Of a DNA stretch of 64,000 nucleotides, positions 25,954 through 34,690 are shown one piece after another. The position numbers and the translations under genes are program-made. A model generated the notes under the pieces. That model saw only the letters and a program-made list of their open reading frames with translations, made no database searches and was not told the origin of the DNA. How positions within the stretch are numbered: the first letter of the stretch is position 1; each line of letters begins with the position of its first letter. The DNA comes from Treponema parvum (lineage in GTDB: Bacteria; Spirochaetota; Spirochaetia; Treponematales; Treponemataceae): positions 1,984,001 to 2,048,000 of the forward strand of contig NZ_CP054142.1 in the NCBI RefSeq assembly GCF_017893965.1, given 5' to 3'.

Positions 25954-27519
25954 ATGGGTCTACGTTTATTCAATACGATGGGTCGGAAATTAGAAGATTT
26001 TGTTCCCATTAAACCGGGTTTTGCGGGATTTTACGGCTGCGGTCCTACAGTCTATAACTATGCGCATATCGGTAATCTGAGGGCTTATGTCTTTATCGAC
26101 ATCCTTGACCGCACTCTTTCCTTTCTGGGATACAAAATCAAACATGTAATGAATATAACCGACATAGGCCATTTAACCGGAGACGGAGACGCGGGTGAAG
26201 ACAAGATGTTAAAGAGCGCAAGGGAACGTCACGAAAGCGTCCTCGACGTAGCTAAGTTTTACACCCAAGCCTTTTTTAACGATTTGGACAGCTTAAACAT
26301 ACGCCGTCCCGACGTCGTATGCAAGGCTACCGAGCACGTTCAAGACATGATCGAACTGATAAAACGCATAGAAGCAAACGGCCACACGTACATGTCCGGC
26401 GGGAACCTTTACTTTGACGTTTCGACTTATAAAGATTACGGAAAGCTCTCGGGCTTAAATCTTTCGGACTTAAAGGCAGGAGCACGCATCGCAGTTGACG
26501 AAAACAAGCGCAGCCCGTATGACTTTGTTCTTTGGTTTACAAAGTCCAAATTTGAAAACCAGGCCCTGTCTTGGGACAGTCCTTGGGGGCGCGGATACCC
26601 CGGTTGGCACATAGAATGTTCGGCTATGAGCATGAAGTATCTGGGCGAACATTTTGACATACATACGGGAGGAATAGATCACATTCCTATTCATCACACA
26701 AATGAAATCGCGCAGTCGGAAGGCGCAACCGGGCATAAATGGGTTAATTACTGGCTGCACAATGAGTTTTTAGTTATTGCAGGTGCAAAGGACGATAAAG
26801 AAGCGGGGAAAATGTCCAAGTCCGCAGGAAATTTTCTGACGCTGCAGTCGCTCTTGGACAAAAATTATGAAGCGCTCGACTACAGATTTTTTTTGCTGGG
26901 CACTCACTACAGAAAGCAGATATATTTCAGCTGGGAAGCGATGGACGGAGCTAAAAAGGCGCGTAAGTCGCTCGTGCAGCGGATTGCAAAAGTCTTAAAC
27001 GCGCTCCCTGAAAACGCCGGTAAAACCGAAGCGGGTAAAGCCTTGCAAGAATGCGTTTCCGACGGTGAAGCAATAAACGGCAAAACTTCGGCGGGCGGCG
27101 GCTTCGATGCTTCCGTTCCCGCTATCGGTGAAAAAGCAAAAAATTACTTGGCGGCCTTCAAAGCGGCGCTTGAAAACGATCTTTCTACGCCGCAGGCTCT
27201 GCGGGAACTGCAGACAGCCGTAAAAGATCAAGAGCTTTCCGCCGAAACGATAATTTATCTTGTGCGTGAAATGGACAAGGTGCTCGCCCTAAATCTTGAA
27301 GAAGAAGCGAAAAAATTAAACATTCCATCGTCTTCCGTCAACCCAGACGATAATATTTCAGGTATGCAGTCGGATGAAATAGAAGTTCTCATAAATGAAC
27401 GCACGGCCGCAAAAAAAGCCAAGGATTTTGCAAAAGCCGATAAGATCCGTAACGATCTTGCGGCAAAGGGAATTATTATTGTCGATACGCCCGATGGATC
27501 CGTCTGGAAGCGCGGTTGA
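25954..27519 (+). CDS. cysS: Cysteine--tRNA ligase
   Basis: Charges tRNA-Cys; 521 residues, class I synthetase. GCGPTVYNYAHIGN carries the zinc Cys and the HIGH motif, GWHIECSAM a further zinc Cys, HHTNEIAQSE the zinc His region, and KMSKSAGN the KMSKS loop. A Gly/Ala-rich insert near 370-385 makes it longer than the typical 460-480 residues. GGAG precedes the ATG. Confidence 0.97.
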   Translation: MGLRLFNTMGRKLEDFVPIKPGFAGFYGCGPTVYNYAHIGNLRAYVFIDILDRTLSFLGYKIKHVMNITDIGHLTGDGDAGEDKMLKSARERHESVLDVAKFYTQAFFNDLDSLNIRRPDVVCKATEHVQDMIELIKRIEANGHTYMSGGNLYFDVSTYKDYGKLSGLNLSDLKAGARIAVDENKRSPYDFVLWFTKSKFENQALSWDSPWGRGYPGWHIECSAMSMKYLGEHFDIHTGGIDHIPIHHTNEIAQSEGATGHKWVNYWLHNEFLVIAGAKDDKEAGKMSKSAGNFLTLQSLLDKNYEALDYRFFLLGTHYRKQIYFSWEAMDGAKKARKSLVQRIAKVLNALPENAGKTEAGKALQECVSDGEAINGKTSAGGGFDASVPAIGEKAKNYLAAFKAALENDLSTPQALRELQTAVKDQELSAETIIYLVREMDKVLALNLEEEAKKLNIPSSSVNPDDNISGMQSDEIEVLINERTAAKKAKDFAKADKIRNDLAAKGIIIVDTPDGSVWKRG

Positions 27520-27679
27520 ATCCAGGCGCTTCAAGATAACGCTATCCAGCCGTATTCAAGACCGGTGCAGGACGGCGGCCAAGGGTGATCCATAAAACCG
27601 GACGGTGCGTGGTTGAGATCTGAAATACCGCTTTCGGATCCTAAAAAATTCGGGATCTTTGTAACTTTTGGGAGTTTTT

Positions 27680-28246
27680 GTGTTTACTGATATGACGGAA
27701 AATCAAAAAGAAACGGTCGGCTCGTTAAACGCATCTCATCCGGGTGATTTTAAAACAATCTATGACGGTACAATGCAGATCCTGTATAAGGTTTCGTACC
27801 GTATAGTAAACGACGAAGAAGCCGCCGAAGACTTGGCGCACGACTCGCTTATAAAGGCCAATGAAAAAGGGCTCGTTTTTCCGTCCATAAACGATGCAAA
27901 ATATTGGCTCATACGGGTAGTAAAAAATGCATCTCTCAACTATATAAAGCGCAAGCAAAGGGAAAAAAAGGCTTACGAAAAGGCTTTATACGAAGACCGC
28001 CGCACAACGCCTTCAGGCGAAACGGACTTGCTTAAAGCCGAAACCATGAATACGGCGCGGGAAGCTCTAAATAAACTTCCCAAGCATTTAAAAGAAGTAC
28101 TTGTACTGCATGAATATGCAGGCTTAAATTATAAAGAAATCGGCAAGGTGCTCGGTATTACGGAAGGAAACGTAAAAGTCCGCGTATTCCGCGCCCGCGA
28201 AAAATTGCTCACATTTCTGGAGGAAGACAATGTTTACTTGTCCTGA
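27680..28246 (+). CDS. ECF-type RNA polymerase sigma factor
   Basis: 188 residues, sigma regions 2 and 4 only. Region 2: YRIVNDEEAAEDLAHDSLIK and YWLIRVVKNASLNYIKRKQR; region 4: LHEYAGLNYKEIGKVLGITE, then GNVKVRVFRAREKLL. The GTG at 27680 has GGGAG 5 bases upstream and was preferred to the TTG at 27668 and ATG at 27692. It overlaps the anti-sigma gene by 17 bases, so the pair is translationally coupled. Confidence 0.92.
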   Translation: MFTDMTENQKETVGSLNASHPGDFKTIYDGTMQILYKVSYRIVNDEEAAEDLAHDSLIKANEKGLVFPSINDAKYWLIRVVKNASLNYIKRKQREKKAYEKALYEDRRTTPSGETDLLKAETMNTAREALNKLPKHLKEVLVLHEYAGLNYKEIGKVLGITEGNVKVRVFRAREKLLTFLEEDNVYLS

Positions 28247-29015
28247 AAAAGACATTCACTCCATATATCTTGATAACGAGCTGCCGCCCGCGTATGTAAA
28301 AGAATATATGGAACATATTCAGTCCTGTGAAAAATGCCGTAAAGTATTTGAGCGTATGAAAAATTTGAGGGATCTTTTTCAAAAAGATTCCGCTTCTTTA
28401 TACCTTGACGAAACTTTAAAACGTCAAAGCTATGAAAAACTCAAGTCCCGCCTTGCCTTTCATAAAACGGTTTCCTATGCGGATAAAAAAAGTATTTTTA
28501 AATTCGCACCCGTAAAACCGATGCTCACTGCAGCCGCGGCGGCTGCAGTCCTTGCAGTTACAATTCCTTTGAGAACTCAAAAAAACGCATCCTTTCACAG
28601 TGAAAGCGAGCTCACGCCCCTAGTATCTCAAGCAAATCCTTCCCCGATATCCGAAAACAACATAGTGATAAGCGGTAATATATCGCGGGAAGCTCTTGCA
28701 AGTTTATTCCAAAATAAAAACCCGGGATTAGAAAACACCGCTCAGGTGTCCGTCGCTTCAATGCAGGATCTTCTGCCCTCGCCGGCCGGGGCGGCTTCCA
28801 TACCAGTATCGGCGGCGCCGTCTTCATTTGTGCAATACGATATAGCCTCAAATGCTCCGCAAAAGCAAGTACAAAAGATGAGCAAAGCCTTGGCCGCCGT
28901 AGATATTTTTAAGCCGGAATTTGAAGGACAAGATACTATCCGAATAAGCATAACGATCCCGAGTGCGATAAATATCCCGATCACGTCGGACGCTCCGGCA
29001 AAACCTTTAAACTGA
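28230..29015 (+). CDS. Zinc-finger anti-sigma factor
   Basis: 261 residues. The N-terminal ZAS-like motif is visible as Cys4 plus HIQSCEKC at about 30-37, the usual zinc site that holds the cognate ECF factor. One membrane segment (about 92-107, AAAAAAVLAVTIPL) anchors it; the rest (110-261) is Ser/Pro/Ala-rich and extracytoplasmic. It follows the sigma gene and ends 4 bases before the TIG/transglutaminase-fold gene. Confidence 0.85.
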   Translation: MFTCPEKDIHSIYLDNELPPAYVKEYMEHIQSCEKCRKVFERMKNLRDLFQKDSASLYLDETLKRQSYEKLKSRLAFHKTVSYADKKSIFKFAPVKPMLTAAAAAAVLAVTIPLRTQKNASFHSESELTPLVSQANPSPISENNIVISGNISREALASLFQNKNPGLENTAQVSVASMQDLLPSPAGAASIPVSAAPSSFVQYDIASNAPQKQVQKMSKALAAVDIFKPEFEGQDTIRISITIPSAINIPITSDAPAKPLN

Positions 29016-29019
29016 TACC

Positions 29020-30714
29020 GTGGAACCGCTAAGTATATTTTCATACGCATTCAGAAAATATCCTCTTTTTCGTACCTTGGTATGGCTGCTTTTGATCATG
29101 ATCGTTTTCGGTTCGGCGGCGGTCATAAACATGCATTTTGTTTCGGAACCGCTTCTTAAATCCGTAAACCCGTCGATTGGCTCACCCGGAGACGTGCTTG
29201 TTTTAAAAGGCGACCACTTCGGCTCGACGCGGAACACAGGCTTTGTTGAAATAGGCGGAGAGCGTCTTACGGCAAGCAGTTATCTTTCTTGGGCGGACGA
29301 CGAAATAAAACTCGTTCTTCCGTCAAACGTGCAGGAAGGTCTTGTGATTGTGGATGTTTCGGGGAAAAGATCGAACCCCGGAGTATTTACGAACGAGACT
29401 ACCGTTCCTGTTACGGTACGATCGGATCAAATTTCAAAAATTCCTGTGATCATTGGACTGTCGCACGGCACGGCCGCAACGGGACAGAAAATTTCCATTA
29501 CAGGTGCGAATTTCGGAGACATACGCGGCGATTCATGCGTTTTTTTTAAAACATCCAGAAGTTCGTCTTTGCCTTCCGACTCAAATCTTTCGCTGAATAC
29601 AGCAGACATGCTTCCCGCAAATCAGGACGACTATGACTATGAATTTTGGAGCGATACCGAAATAAGCGTAAGGGTTCCGGACGGGGCGATCAGCGGCAAC
29701 GTGACCGTAAAAACTCCGGAAGGCCTATCGCGGCCGCAGCCCATAACAATAGCAAACCGCGGAAAAAAAACTTTTTCAAACGGCAAAACATACCTCGTTC
29801 AGGTAAGCGCCGACATTGCAAACGTAAAGGCAACTTCAAACAGCTCTCTGACGCTGCATATTCCGCGTCCTAACATACTGTCGTCCCAACCGGCAGTTGA
29901 AATGACCGAATGCAATCCTCAGCCGCTTTTGGATAATTACCGCAACACCGTCATTCACCAAGTGGAATTCAAAGAATTAAAGGATAATAAAAAACAATTT
30001 ACGCAGAATTTTATGGTACAAGTGTATGAAATTTCCTGCGAAATAAATAAGGATCAGGTCCGCCCGTTCAGCGACAAAGAGAGGCCCTTGTACGCGGGAA
30101 ACATAAAAGCAAATCCGTACGTCCCCTCGGATTCGGACGCAGTAAAAGAACTGGGCCTTTACGTCGTAAAAAAAGAATCAAATCCTTACGTGCAGGCGCG
30201 CCTCGTATACGACTATCTCATAGAAAATTTTACTCTTTCAGACGTAGCCTCTTCCAAAGATTTCGCGCTTGAAACGATTCTTCAGCAAAAACAGGCGGAC
30301 GCCTACGACCTTACGGTATTGTTTACGGCGATGCTGCGTTCTCTCGGCGTTCCTGCAAAAATGATGAGCGGGATTCTTGTAGACGCACGGCTGAAAACGC
30401 AGAACCATTGGTGGAGCGAATTTTATATTGAAAACTTCGGGTGGGTTCCGGTAGATCCCGGTTTGGGAGCGGGAATGGGATATGAAGCATTCCATCCCGT
30501 TGAAAACAAAAAAGAATATTACTTCGGAAACCTCGACTCGCAGCATATCGTTTTTTCTACCGGCTGGGAAATACTTAAACCCTATATGGTAAATAATAAG
30601 ATAGTTTATCGTCCCCGATCATATGCGCTGCAAAATATTTGGGAAGAAGCCAGCGCCGGGACGGACAGTTACAGCTCTTTTTGGAACGTTCCCGTAGTTT
30701 TAGGCCTTTATTAA
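29020..30714 (+). CDS. Membrane-anchored TIG-domain protein with inactive transglutaminase fold
   Basis: 564 residues. A membrane segment at about 17-36 is followed by two IPT/TIG beta-sandwiches (about 44-120 and 135-245) and a transglutaminase-like domain (about 365-500). In that domain His463 and Asp479 of the usual Cys-His-Asp triad are present, but the Cys position is Ala428 (QADAYDLTVLFTAMLR), confirmed in the DNA as GCC. So it should not be an active transglutaminase; a binding or scaffolding role is likely. The GTG start is chosen 4 bases after the anti-sigma stop. It is probably the target or partner of the sigma/anti-sigma pair. Confidence 0.82.
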   Translation: MEPLSIFSYAFRKYPLFRTLVWLLLIMIVFGSAAVINMHFVSEPLLKSVNPSIGSPGDVLVLKGDHFGSTRNTGFVEIGGERLTASSYLSWADDEIKLVLPSNVQEGLVIVDVSGKRSNPGVFTNETTVPVTVRSDQISKIPVIIGLSHGTAATGQKISITGANFGDIRGDSCVFFKTSRSSSLPSDSNLSLNTADMLPANQDDYDYEFWSDTEISVRVPDGAISGNVTVKTPEGLSRPQPITIANRGKKTFSNGKTYLVQVSADIANVKATSNSSLTLHIPRPNILSSQPAVEMTECNPQPLLDNYRNTVIHQVEFKELKDNKKQFTQNFMVQVYEISCEINKDQVRPFSDKERPLYAGNIKANPYVPSDSDAVKELGLYVVKKESNPYVQARLVYDYLIENFTLSDVASSKDFALETILQQKQADAYDLTVLFTAMLRSLGVPAKMMSGILVDARLKTQNHWWSEFYIENFGWVPVDPGLGAGMGYEAFHPVENKKEYYFGNLDSQHIVFSTGWEILKPYMVNNKIVYRPRSYALQNIWEEASAGTDSYSSFWNVPVVLGLY

Positions 30715-30756
30715 TGCGGCCGCAGTTTTTTGTCCGCACAAACGGTATTTTTAAGA

Positions 30757-30785
30757 TTGACACATAATACCGGCCGGCATTTATT
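30757..30785 (+). promoter_or_regulatory. Possible promoter of pyrH
   Basis: TTGACA (30757-30762), 17 bases, TTTATT (30780-30785). The -35 is perfect, the -10 is weak. Confidence 0.45.
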
Positions 30786-30829
30786 TTTAACGATTTTTAC
30801 TTTATTATAGGAATAAACAAGGAGGTCTT

Positions 30830-31591
30830 ATGGCCGTAACAAAGATATTGTCGGTAGGAGGCTCCATAGTAGCTCCTGAAAAACCGGACGTGGAATTTAT
30901 AAGACGCTTTATCCAAATGATAAGGACATGGCTCGAAGAAGAAAATGATCGCCGCCTGATCTTGGTTGTAGGAGGCGGAGGCCCGGCGAGAGCTTATCAG
31001 AAAGCCTATTCGGAAATAATTTCCGACTCTTTCAGCGGCAAAAATTCCGACAATTCCGAAAAAGGTAAGACGGGCGAAAACGATCCGAAGAGTAACGAGT
31101 GCAGCGGCGAAGCCGACTGGATCGGTATTATGGCTACCCGCCTTAACGCCCAGCTTCTAAAAGCCTGTTTAGGGCATCTTTGCGCTCAGGAAGTGGTATA
31201 CGATCCTTTATCGATAAACGAATTTAAAGGACGCGTCCTAGTAGCGGCAGGCTGGAAGCCCGGTTTTTCAACGGACAACGACGCAGTTTTACTTGCGGAG
31301 CGTTTTAATGCGGATACGGTCATAAATCTTTCAAATATAGAAAAAGTCTATACGGACGATCCTAAAACAAATCCCGACGCACGCCCCATAGACCTTATAA
31401 CGTGGAAAGACTTTTGCAAAATGGTGGGAGATGAGTGGAGTCCCGGTAAAAACACGCCTTTTGACCCGATTGCAAGCAAAAAAGCGCAATCTTTGGGACT
31501 GACCGTGATATGCGCCTCCGGCAAAAATATTGAAAACACTAAAAAAATCCTTGACGGTAAAGCATTCATAGGAACACGGATCAAAGGATAA
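30830..31591 (+). CDS. pyrH: UMP kinase, archaeal/spirochaete type
   Basis: Amino-acid-kinase fold enzyme making UDP from UMP and ATP, 253 residues. SVGGSIVAP and VVGGGGPARAYQKAY form the nucleotide site, FSTDNDAVLLAERFNAD and NLSNIEKVYTDDP the base and phosphate sites; these resemble archaeal UMP kinases more than the usual bacterial hexameric type. A polar insert of about 30 residues (about 68-97, Ser/Asn/Lys/Glu rich) is unusual. AAGGAGG precedes the ATG. Confidence 0.9.
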   Translation: MAVTKILSVGGSIVAPEKPDVEFIRRFIQMIRTWLEEENDRRLILVVGGGGPARAYQKAYSEIISDSFSGKNSDNSEKGKTGENDPKSNECSGEADWIGIMATRLNAQLLKACLGHLCAQEVVYDPLSINEFKGRVLVAAGWKPGFSTDNDAVLLAERFNADTVINLSNIEKVYTDDPKTNPDARPIDLITWKDFCKMVGDEWSPGKNTPFDPIASKKAQSLGLTVICASGKNIENTKKILDGKAFIGTRIKG

Positions 31592-31615
31592 AAAGTCATT
31601 CCCGACAGGATTGCT

Positions 31616-32251
31616 TTAACAGCCTGAAAGCCTCGTAAGAAGTTCGTCGAGTTTTAAACCGTACCGCGGATCCGAAGCCCACGTCCCTGAAAGCTCAAAA
31701 ACGCTAAAAGCTTTACCTCTGGGGTTCACCCATTTATACCTGTTATCTATGAGAGGGTTTACAAGGCGCACGTCCGAAGCGGTTCCGTAAGCGTGCAAAT
31801 GCTGTATGTGGGCGCGAACTCCCAGCTGTTCCGTCAAAAAACGTTCCCCCGGACGCGCAGCGTCAATGGCGCCCAGCCCGCAATAATTGTGCATGTCGGC
31901 CGTGACAAGGTTCCCGAAACGCAAAAAACCCGTCTCAAGGCACATCTGAACAAAGGCGACGTCGGAATTTATGCCTTCGGTAAGGCCTTCTTCAATATAA
32001 TACTTCGCAAGCCTTTTAACCTGCTTTCGGTCGCCGTCGGGCCTGTTGGCCATAAAGAATTTCGTAAGCTGTTCGGCGGATTTTATGCCGCGTCCGGCAA
32101 TAGACCGGGAAATTTCTTTCTGGGGAAAATGCCGATTTTTATGCGACGAAGGCAATCTTTCAAAGCCCTCTATGGAAATTGTCGTACGGCAGGAAAAAAA
32201 TAAGATGAGGCATATAAACTGTACTGCAAAAATAAGCTTGTGTCTTTTCAT
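31616..32251 (-). CDS. Glucosaminidase-domain lipoprotein (FlgJ/Bax-like)
   Basis: 211 residues. A lipobox (ILFFSC, Cys about 21) follows the signal peptide; the rest is a beta-N-acetylglucosaminidase domain with AKYYIEEGLTEGINSDVAFVQ (catalytic Glu region), ETGFLRFGNLV and NYCGLGAI. It likely cuts peptidoglycan glycan strands, for growth or flagellar passage. Convergent with pyrH, 24 bases apart. Confidence 0.88.
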   Translation of the reverse strand: MKRHKLIFAVQFICLILFFSCRTTISIEGFERLPSSHKNRHFPQKEISRSIAGRGIKSAEQLTKFFMANRPDGDRKQVKRLAKYYIEEGLTEGINSDVAFVQMCLETGFLRFGNLVTADMHNYCGLGAIDAARPGERFLTEQLGVRAHIQHLHAYGTASDVRLVNPLIDNRYKWVNPRGKAFSVFELSGTWASDPRYGLKLDELLTRLSGC

Positions 32252-32336
32252 AGTTTATGTATCGGCTTTTTAATCCTGCCGTTGAACCCAAACATGCAGT
32301 TTTTCCGATTTTTATCTTCGCTGCAATTATAAAAGC

Positions 32337-32984
32337 ATGGGATTAAAACCGAATATACGAGAACTTGTTTTAAAAAAGGGATTCGATTATCCCAGCGATA
32401 AGGAATTGATCATGCTCTTACTCGGAAGCGGCACAAGGGGCATTCCTATCGATGAGCTTTCGGAAAAAATCGCTTCCATGCTTAACACAATAAATTACCC
32501 CGACCTTGTGCCGGAACTTTTAAAGATTAAAGGCGTAGGAACGGGACGCGCGCTGGCACTTGCGGCGGCAATAGAACTCGGAAGAAGAAAGACAAGACAT
32601 TTAAAAGCCGTAATAAAGCAGCCTTCAGATATTATTCCGTTTATAAAACATTACGCGCTTGAACAAAAAGAGCATTTTTTATGCATTACGTTAAACGGCG
32701 CGCATGAAATAATAAAAATACACGTAACGTCCGTAGGCACTTTGAATAAAACTCTCATACACCCGAGAGAAATTTTTTCTTCAGCCATTGTAGAAAACGC
32801 CGCGGCTATCATACTGAGCCACAATCATCCTTCCGGAAATCCCGAGCCTTCTTCAGAAGATATCGAATCAACAAAAGCCTTACTGGAAGGAACAAAGCTC
32901 TTAGGCATAACGCTTTTAGATCACATAATACTCGGCGGAGACCTTTACTACAGTTTTGCCGAACATAAATTATTGATAAAATAA
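32337..32984 (+). CDS. radC: RadC-family JAMM-domain protein
   Basis: 215 residues. A helix-hairpin-helix part (LLKIKGVGTGRALALAAAIE, about 60-80) precedes a JAMM metalloprotease-like domain with SHNHPSGNPEPSSEDIE, which keeps the zinc histidines and aspartate. RadC was once linked to repair; this is now doubted. The ATG at 32337 lacks a clear Shine-Dalgarno, with TATAAA close upstream. Confidence 0.93.
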   Translation: MGLKPNIRELVLKKGFDYPSDKELIMLLLGSGTRGIPIDELSEKIASMLNTINYPDLVPELLKIKGVGTGRALALAAAIELGRRKTRHLKAVIKQPSDIIPFIKHYALEQKEHFLCITLNGAHEIIKIHVTSVGTLNKTLIHPREIFSSAIVENAAAIILSHNHPSGNPEPSSEDIESTKALLEGTKLLGITLLDHIILGGDLYYSFAEHKLLIK

Positions 32985-33001
32985 AATAACGTCGTTATAA
33001 T
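32973..33001 (+). promoter_or_regulatory. Promoter of the PEGA lipoprotein gene, predicted leaderless
   Basis: TTGATA (32973-32978), exactly 17 bases, TATAAT (32996-33001), then six T and the ATG at 33008. The transcription start would coincide with the start codon. Confidence 0.7.
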
Positions 33002-33007
33002 TTTTTT

Positions 33008-33364
33008 ATGAAGCCGTTCAAACATATTACCGTTATATCGCTTCTTTTATTCGTCGTAAATTTTTACTGCAGCGGAGAACCTGTTGTCCTTGAACCGGAA
33101 TCAAAATCAGCCTTAGACAGCGAACTTTCGGTTATCGTAATCCGCTCCAATAAAAAGAAGGTTCAAGTATTTTTAAATGAGAATTTTATGGGGCAAACGC
33201 CTTTAACGGTGAAAGGTCTCGTTGCCGGAAACTATATCATGTCGGTCAGCACGAATACAAAAAACAAATCGGAAAAAAAACACGTATATCAAATAGAAGT
33301 AAGGCGCGGGCTGGTACAAAACTATTATGTAGAACTGCCTTCAGCGACAGATCCTACTCCTTAG
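33008..33364 (+). CDS. PEGA-domain lipoprotein
   Basis: 118 residues. A short hydrophobic signal ends at a lipobox-like NFYC (Cys about 21). The PEGA beta-domain follows: KKKVQVFLNENFMGQTPLTV and LVAGNYIMSVS. PEGA domains are surface or periplasmic adhesion-type folds. No Shine-Dalgarno is seen; the promoter lies so close that a leaderless mRNA is likely. Between radC and htrA, same direction. Confidence 0.75.
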   Translation: MKPFKHITVISLLLFVVNFYCSGEPVVLEPESKSALDSELSVIVIRSNKKKVQVFLNENFMGQTPLTVKGLVAGNYIMSVSTNTKNKSEKKHVYQIEVRRGLVQNYYVELPSATDPTP

Positions 33365-33387
33365 AAAATGCAGTATAAAATGCGGTC

Positions 33388-33416
33388 TTGCCTTACGGCG
33401 GTTAAATCATTATATT
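33388..33416 (+). promoter_or_regulatory. Promoter of htrA-like gene, predicted leaderless
   Basis: TTGCCT (33388-33393), 17 bases, TATATT (33411-33416), then six T and the ATG at 33423, the same layout as upstream of 33008. Confidence 0.6.
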
Positions 33417-33422
33417 TTTTTT

Positions 33423-34670
33423 ATGAAGTTATACACGCGTCGTCATATAATATTAGCGGCGGCATTCGGAGCGGCAGTTGCGTTTTCTTTTTCTTTTATA
33501 GCGCAAAAAGGCGAATCCTTTTTATCCAAAGCCCAAAACAGTAAAAACCAAGACGCTGAAATTCATCAAGAAAAACAAAACGATAAAAAAAGCGATTCCA
33601 TAGAACTTTCCGCTTCTCACGAAAATCTTTCCGACGCGGTTCGAGTAATTTCAAATGCGACAAGCTATACGCAGGACGAGCTTCAAAATATTTTTGTATA
33701 CGAAAAATGCAACGAGGCCGTAGTAAACATAAACACTCAAGTTACGGGAATTAACTGGTTTTTAGAACCGGTAGTACAGGAAGGCGGCTCAGGTTCAGGA
33801 TCGATCATCGACGAAAGGGGCTATGTGATAACAAACGTTCATGTGATAGAAAACGCCACAAAGATTTACATTTCACTTTCCGACGGAACTCAATACGAAG
33901 GCTCTGTCGTAGGACAAGATCCTGAAAGCGATATAGCCGTCCTTCGATTTAATCCGCCGTCGGGAACAGTGCTAAAAACCATTTCGTTCGGCGACTCAAA
34001 GACTCTCAAGGTAGGTCAAAAAGTAATTGCGATAGGAAACCCGTTCGGCTTGGAAAGAACTATGACTACGGGGATAGTTTCAGGATTAGGCCGCCCTATA
34101 AAGAATTCAAACAATACGATCATTCGAGACATGATTCAAACCGACACGGCGATAAATCCCGGAAATTCGGGCGGCCCCCTGCTCGACACGACGGGACGTA
34201 TGATAGGCATAAACACTATAATCTATTCGTCGTCGGGAAATTCCGCGGGCGTGGGTTTTGCAGTTCCGTCTGAAACTGCGCGGCGTGTAGCTTACGAGCT
34301 CATCCAAAGCGGCAAGGTTAACAGAGGCATAATACAGGCTTCAATGATACAGCTTAATTCTTCAATTGCGCGTTACGCGAACCTTGATACGGCAAAAGGA
34401 ATCTTAGTATCGGAAGTCGCAAAAGGCGGAAACGCGGACGCGGCAGGCATAAAAGGCGGTACGGAACCTGTTCGTTACGGCACAAGAAGCGTAATCTACC
34501 TTGGCGGAGACATAATCACTTCAATCGACAATATAAGCGTTGCGACCATAGCCGATTATTATTCAGTGCTCGAAAGCAAACGCCCCGGCGACACCGTAAA
34601 CGTCACCGTCCGCAGAAACAGAAAAGACATGAATTTACGAATAAAACTTGCGGAAAAAACCGCAAACTAG
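33423..34670 (+). CDS. HtrA/DegP-like trypsin-type serine protease with one PDZ domain
   Basis: 415 residues, envelope protein-quality protease. One N-terminal signal anchor (about 10-26); protease domain about 85-300 with His140 (TNVHVIENA), Asp170 (PESDIAVLRF) and Ser249 (PGNSGGPLLD); one PDZ domain about 305-410 (KGILVSEVAKGGNADAAGI). A single PDZ and an anchor fit the DegS/HhoA style rather than DegP. A good promoter abuts the start codon. uvrB follows 20 bases after. Confidence 0.93.
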   Translation: MKLYTRRHIILAAAFGAAVAFSFSFIAQKGESFLSKAQNSKNQDAEIHQEKQNDKKSDSIELSASHENLSDAVRVISNATSYTQDELQNIFVYEKCNEAVVNINTQVTGINWFLEPVVQEGGSGSGSIIDERGYVITNVHVIENATKIYISLSDGTQYEGSVVGQDPESDIAVLRFNPPSGTVLKTISFGDSKTLKVGQKVIAIGNPFGLERTMTTGIVSGLGRPIKNSNNTIIRDMIQTDTAINPGNSGGPLLDTTGRMIGINTIIYSSSGNSAGVGFAVPSETARRVAYELIQSGKVNRGIIQASMIQLNSSIARYANLDTAKGILVSEVAKGGNADAAGIKGGTEPVRYGTRSVIYLGGDIITSIDNISVATIADYYSVLESKRPGDTVNVTVRRNRKDMNLRIKLAEKTAN

Positions 34671-34690
34671 AACGCAAGGCAGGCAGGAAC

